Of a stretch of 64,000 nt of DNA, positions 32,307 to 40,031 are shown piece after piece (the first letter of the stretch is position 1; each line of letters begins with the position of its first letter). The stretch comes from JAISGQ01 sp045536305 (GTDB lineage: Bacteria > Bacillota > Clostridia > Oscillospirales > Acutalibacteraceae), in NCBI GenBank assembly GCA_045536305.1, contig JAZSNH010000023.1, positions 1 to 64,000 of the forward strand, in the 5' to 3' direction. The notes under the pieces are model-generated. The model had not been told where the DNA came from. It made no database searches and saw only the letters and a program-made list of their open reading frames with translations. Position numbers and translations under genes: made by a program.

Positions 32307-32630
32307 ATGAAGCTTATTTTTGCCATTGTAAACAATGATGACAGTCCTGTTGTAGCAAACAATCTTACCGCTAACGGTTTCTCTGTTACAAAGCTGGCTA
32401 CCACCGGCGGTTTCCTTAAGGCAGGAAACACTACCTTTATTGTCGGTACAGAAGACGAGAAGGTTCCTGAGGCTATTTCTATAATCGAATCTCATTCCAG
32501 GCGACGCACTCAGATAGTTCCCACTTCCGTAGGCGATGCTTCGACCATGTTCGATTCCACCTCTCTTGAGGTCTCTGTCGGCGGCGCTACCATTTTTGTC
32601 CTTGATGTGGAGCAATTTAAAAAGTGCTGA
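32307..32630 (+). CDS. darA: cyclic-di-AMP receptor DarA/PstA
   Basis: 107 aa, the usual size of these PII-like trimeric proteins (former DUF970), which bind c-di-AMP; downstream partners are poorly known. Family-typical segments are the N-terminal MKLIFAIVNNDDSPVVANNL, KLATTGGFLKAGNTTF (about 28-43), SRRRTQIVP and the C-terminal VSVGGATIFVLDVEQF. CGGAGG precedes the ATG at 32307. It overlaps holB by 7 bp. In B. subtilis the order is darA-yaaR-holB-ricT; here yaaR is missing. Confidence 0.95.
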   Translation: MKLIFAIVNNDDSPVVANNLTANGFSVTKLATTGGFLKAGNTTFIVGTEDEKVPEAISIIESHSRRRTQIVPTSVGDASTMFDSTSLEVSVGGATIFVLDVEQFKKC

Positions 32631-33628
32631 CGTTATCAAATCTCACACGTGATTTTTCGGGCAACGGCGAACTGCTTTTTCAATGTGCAGGTCTGCTTGA
32701 GTCCGGAAAATTTCCTCATGCGGTAATTATCGAGGGCGAAGACGGCCTTGGAAAAACCACCTTTTCCCTACTTCTTGCAAAAGCTCTGCTGTGCAAAGAC
32801 GAACACCCTCTTTGCGGCAGCTGCTCTCACTGCATTAAGGTTTCAAAGAATATCCATCCTGACCTGACTGTGGTCAGAGGAGACGGAAAATCGGGGAATA
32901 TAAGTGTTGACTCCATCCGAGCTGTGCGTTCAGACGCATACACCCCTCCAAACGAGGCATCAAGAAAGGTTTATATTATAGAAGACTGCGAAAAGCTTCC
33001 TGCGGCATCTCAGAATGCTCTTTTAAAGATCCTTGAGGAGCCTCCCTCCGGTGCTGTATTTATTCTTACCTGCCGCTCCAAAATGTCGCTTCTCACTACA
33101 ATACTTTCCCGTGCAAGGATCTTTTCTCTTCTGCCCGTTACAGAGGCTGAGGCAGCGGAAAGAATTTCAATGCTTCGAAATGATGTTTCTTCTGAAATCA
33201 TACGCAATGCAGTTCGCTGCACCGGAGGAAACATAGGCGCGGCATTGCTGCTTATTTCCCCCGACGGCTCCTTTACTGCCGGCGCATGGGAGCTTAAAGC
33301 ACGTGAGATTGCACTGGCTATTTGCAGCCCCCACGAGCAGGAGCTTCTGAAGGTATGTAATTCTGTCGGTACTGACCGTGGCTTTATAATGAACATTCTT
33401 GACAGTCTTCAAAATATACTGCTTCATGCATTGGAGCTTTCTGTCGGCGGAAATGTAAACGCTTCTGCCGAAGCTGTAACCCTTTCAAAAACTGTTTCTG
33501 TGGAACGACTTTATTATATACGCAGTGAAATTGATGATCTCAAGGCAGGTCTGAACGCTAATGTCGGACTGCGCTCTCTTTTTCCCTGTGTTATGTGCGC
33601 TGCCCTTCGCAGAGCCGCAGGAAAATAA
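32624..33628 (+). CDS. holB: DNA polymerase III subunit delta prime
   Basis: 334 aa clamp-loader subunit of the AAA+ type. The P-loop GEDGLGKTTFS is at about residue 38, the zinc-binding loop CKDEHPLCGSCSHC at about 57-70, and the segments KVYIIEDCEKLPAASQNALLK and LEEPPSGAVFILT are typical of delta prime and gamma/tau. The SRC motif region reads LSRARIFSL. GTG start overlapping darA indicates translational coupling. The C-terminal collar domain (about 210-334) is diverged. Confidence 0.93.
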   Translation: MLTLSNLTRDFSGNGELLFQCAGLLESGKFPHAVIIEGEDGLGKTTFSLLLAKALLCKDEHPLCGSCSHCIKVSKNIHPDLTVVRGDGKSGNISVDSIRAVRSDAYTPPNEASRKVYIIEDCEKLPAASQNALLKILEEPPSGAVFILTCRSKMSLLTTILSRARIFSLLPVTEAEAAERISMLRNDVSSEIIRNAVRCTGGNIGAALLLISPDGSFTAGAWELKAREIALAICSPHEQELLKVCNSVGTDRGFIMNILDSLQNILLHALELSVGGNVNASAEAVTLSKTVSVERLYYIRSEIDDLKAGLNANVGLRSLFPCVMCAALRRAAGK

Positions 33629-33666
33629 ATTTTGTTTAATTTTATATATAGTATGGAGTATTATTT

Positions 33667-34788
33667 ATGGCAGACATAATTGGCGTTAAGTTCCGAAATG
33701 GCGGCAAGGTATATTACTTCGCCCCAAATGAGGATGAATTTCAGATCGGCGACGGCGTTGTTGTTGAAACTGCCCGCGGCATCGAGTGCGGCGAGGTCGC
33801 CATCGAAAAGCGAACTATCCCCGATGATAAGCTGATTTTTCAGCTCAAGCCCGTTATTCGCAAGGCAACCGCAGAGGATCTTCAGAAGGTGGAGGAAAAC
33901 CGCCGCAAGGAGATCTCTGCTTTTGAAACCTGCGAAAAGAGGATTTTAAAGCATGGGCTTGATATGAAGCTTGTGAGCGTTGAATATGCTTTTGACGGAA
34001 GCAAAATGCTCTTCTGCTTCACTTCGGACGGTCGTGTTGATTTCCGTGAGCTTGTTAAGGACCTTGCGGGAATTTTCCGTACCCGAATAGAGCTTCGCCA
34101 GATAGGTGTACGTGATGAAGCCCGTATGCTCGGCGGTCTCGGTATTTGCGGCAGACCCTTCTGCTGTGCTACCTTCTTAAATGAATTTCAGCCTGTTTCC
34201 ATAAAAATGGCCAAGGAGCAGGGTCTTTCCCTTAACCCCGTCAAAATTTCGGGCACCTGCGGAAGACTTATGTGCTGCCTTAAATATGAGCAGGCCGCTT
34301 ATGAGGATCTTCTTAAAATCTCTCCGAGAGTCGGCGCCACTGTAGGCACCCCTGACGGCAAAGGAGTCGTTGTAGACAGAAACCTTATTTCGGGTATTGT
34401 GCGTGTTGCGCTTGAGGGAGAAGTTGAAACTGCTCCAAAAGCCTATCACGTTTCCAAGATACGCTTCGGAGGCGGCGTCAAACAGGAAGAAGCACCCCTT
34501 CCTGAAGAGACTCTCTCTCCGGAAGAAGAAATGGAGCTTTCCGCAATCGTGGACGAAAAAGCACCTGACGAAAAGCCAAGACAGAACGGAAACAAAAACA
34601 ACAATCGCAGCCGAAACAGAAATAATAACAACAATCAGAAGCATCATAGCGAAAAAAACAACAAACAGCCCACAAAAAACCACGGCGAAGGAAATAACGG
34701 CAGAAATCAGAATCCTCAAAGAAAACCCAACAATAACAATCAGAAGAAATCAAACCCTCAGCAGCCAAAACATTCTGATTCTAACTGA
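33667..34788 (+). CDS. ricT: PSP1 domain protein RicT (YaaT)
   Basis: 373 aa. The PSP1 core (about 1-270) includes RGIECGEVAIE, LRQIGVRDEARMLGGLG, ICGRPFCCATF and ISGTCGRLMCCLKYE; in B. subtilis RicT these cysteines help hold [4Fe-4S] clusters in the RicA-RicF-RicT (Y-) complex that promotes Spo0A phosphorylation, competence and RNase Y activity. The last 90 residues are a low-complexity, Asn/Lys/Gln-rich tail, probably disordered. Third gene of the darA operon, 38 bp after holB. RicA and RicF are not in the window. Confidence 0.93.
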   Translation: MADIIGVKFRNGGKVYYFAPNEDEFQIGDGVVVETARGIECGEVAIEKRTIPDDKLIFQLKPVIRKATAEDLQKVEENRRKEISAFETCEKRILKHGLDMKLVSVEYAFDGSKMLFCFTSDGRVDFRELVKDLAGIFRTRIELRQIGVRDEARMLGGLGICGRPFCCATFLNEFQPVSIKMAKEQGLSLNPVKISGTCGRLMCCLKYEQAAYEDLLKISPRVGATVGTPDGKGVVVDRNLISGIVRVALEGEVETAPKAYHVSKIRFGGGVKQEEAPLPEETLSPEEEMELSAIVDEKAPDEKPRQNGNKNNNRSRNRNNNNNQKHHSEKNNKQPTKNHGEGNNGRNQNPQRKPNNNNQKKSNPQQPKHSDSN

Positions 34789-34799
34789 TTAAATATGTG

Positions 34800-34828
34800 T
34801 TGATTTTTCGTATTGACGGTGCTATAAT
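34800..34828 (+). promoter_or_regulatory. ferredoxin promoter
   Basis: -35 TTGATT (34800-34805), 17-bp spacer, -10 TATAAT (34823-34828), then an AGGAGG site at 34847. Confidence 0.82.
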
Positions 34829-34860
34829 TTAAGCAATCTAATACATAGGAGGAAAAAACC

Positions 34861-35031
34861 ATGGCTTATGTTATCAATGACAACTGCATCGCTTGCGGTG
34901 CTTGTGAAGGCGAGTGCCCTGTAAGCGCAATCGCTGCCGGCGACGGTAAGTACGTTATCAATGCTGACGAGTGCATCTCCTGCGGTGCTTGCGCAGGCGT
35001 TTGCCCCGTTGAGGCTCCCGCAGAGGCATAA
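34861..35031 (+). CDS. 2[4Fe-4S] ferredoxin
   Basis: 56 aa clostridial-type ferredoxin, an electron carrier for anaerobic metabolism. The two cluster motifs are CIACGACEGECP (residues 9-20) and CISCGACAGVCP (about 38-49), each C-x2-C-x2-C-x3-CP, in an internally duplicated fold. Acidic residues dominate. It has a perfect ribosome site (AGGAGG), its own promoter and terminator, so it is probably highly expressed as a single gene. The codon choice (GGT, GCT, TGC) looks like that of a highly expressed gene. Confidence 0.97.
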   Translation: MAYVINDNCIACGACEGECPVSAIAAGDGKYVINADECISCGACAGVCPVEAPAEA

Positions 35032-35048
35032 TTCTCTGAAATCTGTTT

Positions 35049-35087
35049 AAATAAGCGGTGAAGCTTTGCTTCACCGCTTATTTTTAT
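35049..35087 (+). terminator. ferredoxin terminator
   Basis: A 16-bp perfect stem (35049-35064 with 35068-35083, core AAGCGGTGAAGC) has a TTT loop and is followed by a T-tract. Confidence 0.93.
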
Positions 35088-35184
35088 CTAAATATTGTGT
35101 TATGGTGTGCTGATAACTGCAATATATTGATGCATGATTATCCATTAAAATACAGCTTATTATTTCTGACAAATCCTTAATCGC

Positions 35185-35205
35185 TCGGTTACAATTCGGT
35201 TACAA
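35185..35205 (-). promoter_or_regulatory. WalR-like box
   Basis: Minus strand: TGTAACCGAATTGTAAC. It is a direct repeat TGTAAC-N5-TGTAAC that matches the WalR (YycF) consensus TGTWAH-N5-TGTWAH at every position. It lies about 170 bp upstream of the -35 of a G5/3D cell-wall gene, a class of gene in the WalR regulon of B. subtilis. Confidence 0.5.
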
Positions 35206-35377
35206 GAGCTTTTCTGTTATTTTGCACAAGTTTTTAAGACATTAAACCTTGCTTTGCGCTTCGGCCAATTGGCTAAATGGCTTGTTTTCGACAAATTTTA
35301 TCAGTTTACATATTTATTCTGACGGTTTTTGCCTTTTTTGATTGTGCATAACACACAAAAGTTTAAAAAGTTACAAT

Positions 35378-35406
35378 TTGACATTTTTTTTGCTCAAAGT
35401 TATAAT
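35378..35406 (+). promoter_or_regulatory. promoter of the G5/3D protein gene
   Basis: -35 TTGACA (35378-35383), 17-bp spacer starting with eight T, -10 TATAAT (35401-35406): full consensus at both hexamers. Confidence 0.9.
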
Positions 35407-35478
35407 ACCTGACGATGAAGGAAAGATGTGTCCTTTCCACATTTGCACATCGAATTTGTTAAGATTGGAGTAAGAGTT

Positions 35479-36531
35479 GTGAAAAGATTTGCAGAACAGG
35501 CAAAGCGCACAATGGCTTTTTTTCAAAGCCGTTTCGGTTCTGTATTCATGTTGACTCTTGTTTGCTTCATCTGTGCCATATCCTTCTCCTCCTATATGTC
35601 TCCCGTTAATTCTCAGGAGGAGTCCTTGAATATATTCACCAACGACACAGAAACCCGTGAGATCGTTGTTCAGTCGGGCGTTGCACTCGCCGGCAGTGAA
35701 GAAACCACCGTTCGCCTCAGCGAAAGCGATTCGGCAGTATCGATCGGTACCGGAATCACATATAATGTTACTGTATCTGATGCAGGTAATCCCGTACAGT
35801 ATTTTACCGATGCCGTTACCGTTGCTCAATTTCTTGACGACAATGCGATCATTCTCGGAGAAAACGACAGAGTTAAACCTGCACTTACAGACAGCATCTA
35901 TAATTTTATGTCGATATCCATCGACCGCGTAAAATATGAGGATATCACCACAAATGAGATCCTTCCCTGCAAGACCGTCAAGGTCGAAACCACCGATCTG
36001 CGAGTCGGCGAAACAAAGATAATTACAGCCGGTTCCGACGGAATAAAGACTGTTGTTACCAGAAATATATATGTAAACGGCGATTTTTCCCGTTCGGAAA
36101 TACTCAGCGAAGAGATAACCACTGCAAGCATCAATCGTGTGGTTCAGGTAGGTACGCGCAAGAATTCCGATGCCAAATCTGATTCTAAAGATGTCAAAAC
36201 CTTTGTTGATTCCGCCGGACGCAGCGTTGCTTATTCAAAGCTTCTCACCGGCAAGGGCTCTGCTTATACCGCTGAGCTCGGCACCACAGGAGCTATAGGC
36301 CGTCCTCTCTCCGTGGGCGTTGTTGCTGTCGATCCCGATGTTATCCCTTACGGCACAAGACTTTACATCACCTCCTCCGACGGAAAATATGTTTACGGAT
36401 ATGCTTTGGCTGCCGATACAAATTCTGTTGTCGAAAGCGGTTCCTCCCTTGTAAACCTCTTCTATGGCAGCGAATCTCAGTGCAAGGCTTTCGGAAGCAG
36501 AGACGTTAATGTCTACATTCTCGAAAACTGA
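35479..36531 (+). CDS. G5 and 3D domain cell-wall protein
   Basis: 350 aa. A single N-terminal membrane anchor or uncleaved signal (about 20-42) precedes a DUF348/YabE-like region (TYNVTVSDAG, AVTVAQFLDDNAI), a G5-type segment (about 170-220, VGETKIITAGSDGIKTV) and a C-terminal 3D domain (about 255-350). The three-Asp motif is represented by VAVDPDVIPYGTRLYI and ALAADTN, the double-psi barrel active site shared with lytic transglycosylases of the MltA/RpfB/YocH group. It likely remodels peptidoglycan. The GTG at 35479 follows GGAG by 8 nt. Confidence 0.88.
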   Translation: MKRFAEQAKRTMAFFQSRFGSVFMLTLVCFICAISFSSYMSPVNSQEESLNIFTNDTETREIVVQSGVALAGSEETTVRLSESDSAVSIGTGITYNVTVSDAGNPVQYFTDAVTVAQFLDDNAIILGENDRVKPALTDSIYNFMSISIDRVKYEDITTNEILPCKTVKVETTDLRVGETKIITAGSDGIKTVVTRNIYVNGDFSRSEILSEEITTASINRVVQVGTRKNSDAKSDSKDVKTFVDSAGRSVAYSKLLTGKGSAYTAELGTTGAIGRPLSVGVVAVDPDVIPYGTRLYITSSDGKYVYGYALAADTNSVVESGSSLVNLFYGSESQCKAFGSRDVNVYILEN

Positions 36532-36541
36532 TATGATATTT

Positions 36542-36572
36542 AAAAAACCTGCGGAAATGCCGCAGGTTTTTT
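36542..36572. terminator. bidirectional terminator between 3D gene and spoIIE
   Basis: The stem AAAAAACCTGCGG/CCGCAGGTTTTTT (36542-36554, 36560-36572) has a 5-nt loop and lies between two convergent stop codons. Confidence 0.93.
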
Positions 36573-36574
36573 CT

Positions 36575-38878
36575 TTATGCGGCATTTATCCTCGCCGTCA
36601 GCACAGTGATATCATCATCTCCTTCTGTCCTTGCCGTCTTTGCCTTTGCAAGCAGAGTTCTCGCCAGCGAACGCATATCCGTTATTTCGCAGGATGCCAG
36701 CTCTTTTTCAAACCACTCTTCCTCATCGGGCACTCCGTCCGAAGCCATTATAACGATATCACCGTCTAAGAGTTCTTCGCAAAGCTGTGCAAATTCCACC
36801 TCACGCAATATTCCCAGAGGCAGCGACGGTTTATCGATCCTGCGTATTTCGCCTTGTGAAACAATATAAGTTTTCACCGCTCCCGCCTTGCACAGATGTG
36901 TTTCTCCCGTAAACAGATTGACCTTCGTTATATCGAGCGTTGCCAGGGATTCATCCTCGGATTTTACAAGCAGAGCGGAGTTTACGACCTTCATAGCACC
37001 CTCGAAGCCAAAGCCTGCGCGCAGCAGCCGTCCTGTCAATCCGCAGGTCATGGCACTGTCTACCGCCGCTCGTCCTCCGCTGCCCATTCCGTCACTTATT
37101 ATCATTACAGCATTTCCGTCATTATCGAGGAATGCTTCATACGCATCTCCGCACAGCTTTTCTCCGCTGCAGCAGTGCTGTGCGGCGCCGAACTCTATTT
37201 GCAGATTGGGAAGCTGACTTGTACTTAGTGTAAATTCGGCTCCACCCTCTATCACAGGAGTTGACAGACTCATATCGAGAGCGTCCTCGAGTTCATAGAT
37301 AAGCTCACTGCGCGCAATGGCACGGCCTCTTCGCCCTCCGACCTTTGCGGTTATGCTCAGACGCCCTGTGCTGTTTATGATGCACCGCACACTTTCGGGA
37401 ATGTATCCCGAACGATGCAGAGTTTCGCTTACGATCGATGCAGCCTCCTCGTCCGCCGTATCCTCATGCTGAGTCTGCTGCGCAAGGTCGGTCAGCATCA
37501 GGCTGACTCCACCCATCTGATCTCCTATCACCGAGCGAACATGAGCTATACGCTGTCTTGCGCTTTCCCTTGCTGTAAAATCCGCATAATTGCGGTTAAT
37601 TTCATCCATCATTTCATCGGAACGGGCACATCTCTGCCGAAATTCCATGGGCATTGTCTTTATGGATACAGCTCCGTTTTCTTTCAATATAGGCCCGAGT
37701 AATTCAATGGCTTTCTGCGTTTCTTCTCTTGCACATTCCCAGCAATGCTTTGATATGGGACATTTTGTGCATACATTTTCTGTGCTTTGTCTGTATATCT
37801 GCTCCATTCCTGCTGAGCGTTTTTTTCCAAGCCTGTGAGATACCGCATCAACTGTTTCCGATACGCTCATCAGTGCCTTTGCCGCATCCTCAAGCTTTTT
37901 TGCAACAAGAGTCCCCGGGAGCGGTTCCACCGATTTTGTCCTTATTACCCCAATACGCTCGAAGAAAATATCCATTGTACTTTCCGGGATAATTTTAAAT
38001 AATACCGCCGAAATAAAAACCTCCACGAGCAAAAACACATTTATACTTCCCGACATAAACGAAGCCAGACTCATTATTGACACAGCGGCAATCGACGAAG
38101 CAAGCGTACCGATGTGGGAAAACACTCCTGCGGCAAGTCCTGCTATCGCACACATTCCAGCCATCGACATGCTGCCTCCCGATGCCGCGATCACAGCTCC
38201 GCAGGCAACCCCTGCAACAGCTCCGCCCGTTTCCTTTTTTTCGCGCGCTGCATTGAGCATTGCAAGAAATATTATCACGTGCCCTATCGAAAAGCCGTAA
38301 ATACTTATTCTGCACAGTCCTGCCGCCGCCATGCACAAGGCTGCGGTAAGTGCGGTTATTTCATTTCTTTCCAGTGCATAAAGTCTTCCTGCGCGTACAC
38401 TTTCAAATGCGCGTGCTGTAAAATATGCACCTGCTGCCGCCATAATTCCGTCAGCGGCGTAAAGAGCTATATCGTACGAGAGCTTTGCTCCTATTGAGGC
38501 TGATATTATCGCCCCTGTCAGCACTGTTGCCGCCATTGCGGCGCAAGGGATGAATGCAGGATGCGAATATACCTTTTTAAGCTCAGCACACGCCCATCGT
38601 ATGCCTGCTACAGCAATTACAGTCGCCACTGACCTGAGCTTGTCCGATGCTCCGAAGGGCAGTATGCTCCCCAAAACAGCACCAATACTTGCCAGTGTGC
38701 AGTACCCGTGAGGCGCCGCCGCGGCATAGGCAGTGCCGAACGGCGACATCACGCCGCCTATATTGCCGCAGCCCATAAATATACCGCATATAAAAACTGC
38801 GGCTTTCATTCCAAGGCTTTTGCTTATTCCCCTAAAAGGCGCTTTTACCTTTGAAAAACGTATGCTTCTTTCGTTCAT
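36575..38878 (-). CDS. spoIIE: stage II sporulation protein E (SpoIIE phosphatase)
   Basis: 767 aa. Ten or so membrane helices (about 25-310) are followed by a regulatory/FtsZ-linked middle region and a PP2C-type phosphatase domain (about 550-767). Metal-binding aspartates are seen in ISDGMGSGG (D596), MASDGVPDEEEW (D714) and EGDDDIT (754-756). SpoIIE dephosphorylates SpoIIAA, which frees sigma-F in the forespore. A zinc-like CTKCPISKHCWECA cluster lies near residue 370. GAGGAGGAAG precedes the ATG. The likely promoter (38902-38934) has the wide spacing typical of Spo0A-activated genes. Confidence 0.96.
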   Translation of the reverse strand: MNERSIRFSKVKAPFRGISKSLGMKAAVFICGIFMGCGNIGGVMSPFGTAYAAAAPHGYCTLASIGAVLGSILPFGASDKLRSVATVIAVAGIRWACAELKKVYSHPAFIPCAAMAATVLTGAIISASIGAKLSYDIALYAADGIMAAAGAYFTARAFESVRAGRLYALERNEITALTAALCMAAAGLCRISIYGFSIGHVIIFLAMLNAAREKKETGGAVAGVACGAVIAASGGSMSMAGMCAIAGLAAGVFSHIGTLASSIAAVSIMSLASFMSGSINVFLLVEVFISAVLFKIIPESTMDIFFERIGVIRTKSVEPLPGTLVAKKLEDAAKALMSVSETVDAVSHRLGKKRSAGMEQIYRQSTENVCTKCPISKHCWECAREETQKAIELLGPILKENGAVSIKTMPMEFRQRCARSDEMMDEINRNYADFTARESARQRIAHVRSVIGDQMGGVSLMLTDLAQQTQHEDTADEEAASIVSETLHRSGYIPESVRCIINSTGRLSITAKVGGRRGRAIARSELIYELEDALDMSLSTPVIEGGAEFTLSTSQLPNLQIEFGAAQHCCSGEKLCGDAYEAFLDNDGNAVMIISDGMGSGGRAAVDSAMTCGLTGRLLRAGFGFEGAMKVVNSALLVKSEDESLATLDITKVNLFTGETHLCKAGAVKTYIVSQGEIRRIDKPSLPLGILREVEFAQLCEELLDGDIVIMASDGVPDEEEWFEKELASCEITDMRSLARTLLAKAKTARTEGDDDITVLTARINAA

Positions 38879-38901
38879 TGTACTTCCTCCTCGCTGATGC
38901 T

Positions 38902-38934
38902 ATTGTAATGCCTTTCCAATGCAAAACATGTCGC
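38902..38934 (-). promoter_or_regulatory. tentative spoIIE promoter with 21-bp spacer
   Basis: Minus strand: -10 TACAAT (38907-38902). No usable -35 is found at 16-18 bp, but GCGACA (38934-38929) lies 21 bp upstream. In B. subtilis the spoIIE and spoIIG promoters have such 21-22 bp spacing with 0A boxes over the -35. The overlapping CGCGACA matches the inverted 0A box TTCGACA at five of seven positions. Confidence 0.4.
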
Positions 38935-38990
38935 GTACGCAATGGCGTATTTATGAACAATAGAAGGATTTATTGTGAACTAAACAGGAA

Positions 38991-39020
38991 TTGACACAGC
39001 TTGATCGCAAGCTGTATAAT
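38991..39020 (+). promoter_or_regulatory. mltG promoter with palindromic spacer
   Basis: -35 TTGACA (38991-38996), 18-bp spacer, -10 TATAAT (39015-39020). The whole spacer is the palindrome CAGCTTGATCGCAAGCTG (7-bp arms around ATCG), an operator-like element. Confidence 0.8.
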
Positions 39021-39054
39021 TATTTCGAAACAGGAAATCAAAAGGAGCAGTTAT

Positions 39055-39909
39055 ATGAAAAATACTTTGCGATATATCTCTTTTGTACTTATTCTCTGCC
39101 TGACCCTTGCTGTGCTTCTGGGCTGTGACGAAGAGATCATTCAGGTCTCAAATCCCGTTATGCAGACATCGACTGCTACCGTTACATTCCCTGAGGGTTC
39201 AAATGTTCGCCGATTTGCACAGCGGCTCGAGGAAAAAAATGTATGCTCCGCAGAGGATTTTATAAATGCCTGTGCAGATTATGACTGGTCTGCGGAATAT
39301 GATTTTCTCCCTTCTTATGATGTGCTTTCCAAACGTCCATACCCTCTCGAAGGATATCTCTTCCCCGACACCTATGAATTTTTTGTCGGCGAGGATCCAC
39401 ACTCTTGTGTACGCAGATTCCTAAATAATTTTTCTCGCCGTGTCACCGATGAAATGAGGCTCGACTGTGCCGCCGTCGGTCTGACTCTCGATGAAGCTGT
39501 AACTCTTGCATCAATTATCGAAAAGGAAACCAACTCTTCCTCCGAAGCCCCGAAGGTTTCAATGGTATTTCACAACAGAATGAACAATCCCACGGGCTAC
39601 AAAGGCATTGACGAAACATATACAGGCGGTTACTTTCAGTCCGATGCCACAAAATACTATCCTTATGTTTACGGTGAGGAGCTTCCCGAGGGATTTGTCA
39701 GTGAATATAACACCTATAATTTTGCAGGTCTTCCCAAGGGCTCGATCTGCAATCCCGGCCTTGCCTGCATCAAGGCGGCAATATATCCCGATACGGAATG
39801 TAATGCCCTGTTTTTTTATACCGATATCAATTCCAAGCACTACTATGCCGTATCCTACGATGAGCATCTGAAAAACATTCAATACTGCAAGGATAACGGT
39901 CTTTCGTAA
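39055..39909 (+). CDS. mltG: endolytic transglycosylase MltG (YceG-like)
   Basis: 284 aa. An N-terminal lipoprotein-like signal (hydrophobic core then LLGC at about residue 23) is followed by the YceG domain: VTFPEGSNVRRFAQRL, EGYLFPDTYEF, ASIIEKET with the catalytic Glu (about residue 155), GIDETY and YNTYNFAGLPKGSICNPG. MltG cleaves nascent glycan strands in peptidoglycan and sets strand length. Most MltG proteins have a transmembrane anchor and a LysM-like domain; this one is short and apparently lipid-anchored. AAAGGAG precedes the ATG at 39055. Confidence 0.92.
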   Translation: MKNTLRYISFVLILCLTLAVLLGCDEEIIQVSNPVMQTSTATVTFPEGSNVRRFAQRLEEKNVCSAEDFINACADYDWSAEYDFLPSYDVLSKRPYPLEGYLFPDTYEFFVGEDPHSCVRRFLNNFSRRVTDEMRLDCAAVGLTLDEAVTLASIIEKETNSSSEAPKVSMVFHNRMNNPTGYKGIDETYTGGYFQSDATKYYPYVYGEELPEGFVSEYNTYNFAGLPKGSICNPGLACIKAAIYPDTECNALFFYTDINSKHYYAVSYDEHLKNIQYCKDNGLS

Positions 39910-39910
39910 C

Positions 39911-39967
39911 AAAGCAAAACAAAAGCATGGATTTTCAAAATGAAAATTCATGCTTTTGTTTTGCTTT
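39911..39967 (+). terminator. mltG terminator
   Basis: A 27-bp stem with one mismatch (39911-39937 with 39941-39967) has core AAAACAAAAGCATG and an AAA loop. The A/T-rich ends let it act on either strand. Confidence 0.85.
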
Positions 39968-39972
39968 GCATC

Positions 39973-40001
39973 TTGACAATTATATTAGTTGTTGTTAAAA
40001 A
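39973..40001 (+). promoter_or_regulatory. promoter of the ABC transporter operon
   Basis: -35 TTGACA (39973-39978), 17-bp spacer, -10-like TAAAAA (39996-40001), 31 bp before the ATG. Confidence 0.65.
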
Positions 40002-40031
40002 TATATCAATGGGATTTTGAAAGGAGTTATT

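Larger units (their letters stand above)
35032..35478. other. long intergenic region upstream of the 3D protein gene
   Basis: 447 bp. It contains the ferredoxin terminator (35049-35087), a WalR-like box (35185-35205), an A+T-rich stretch with an imperfect GGCCAATTGGCT palindrome near 35263, and a consensus promoter (35378-35406). No frame with a ribosome site was found. Confidence 0.7.
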
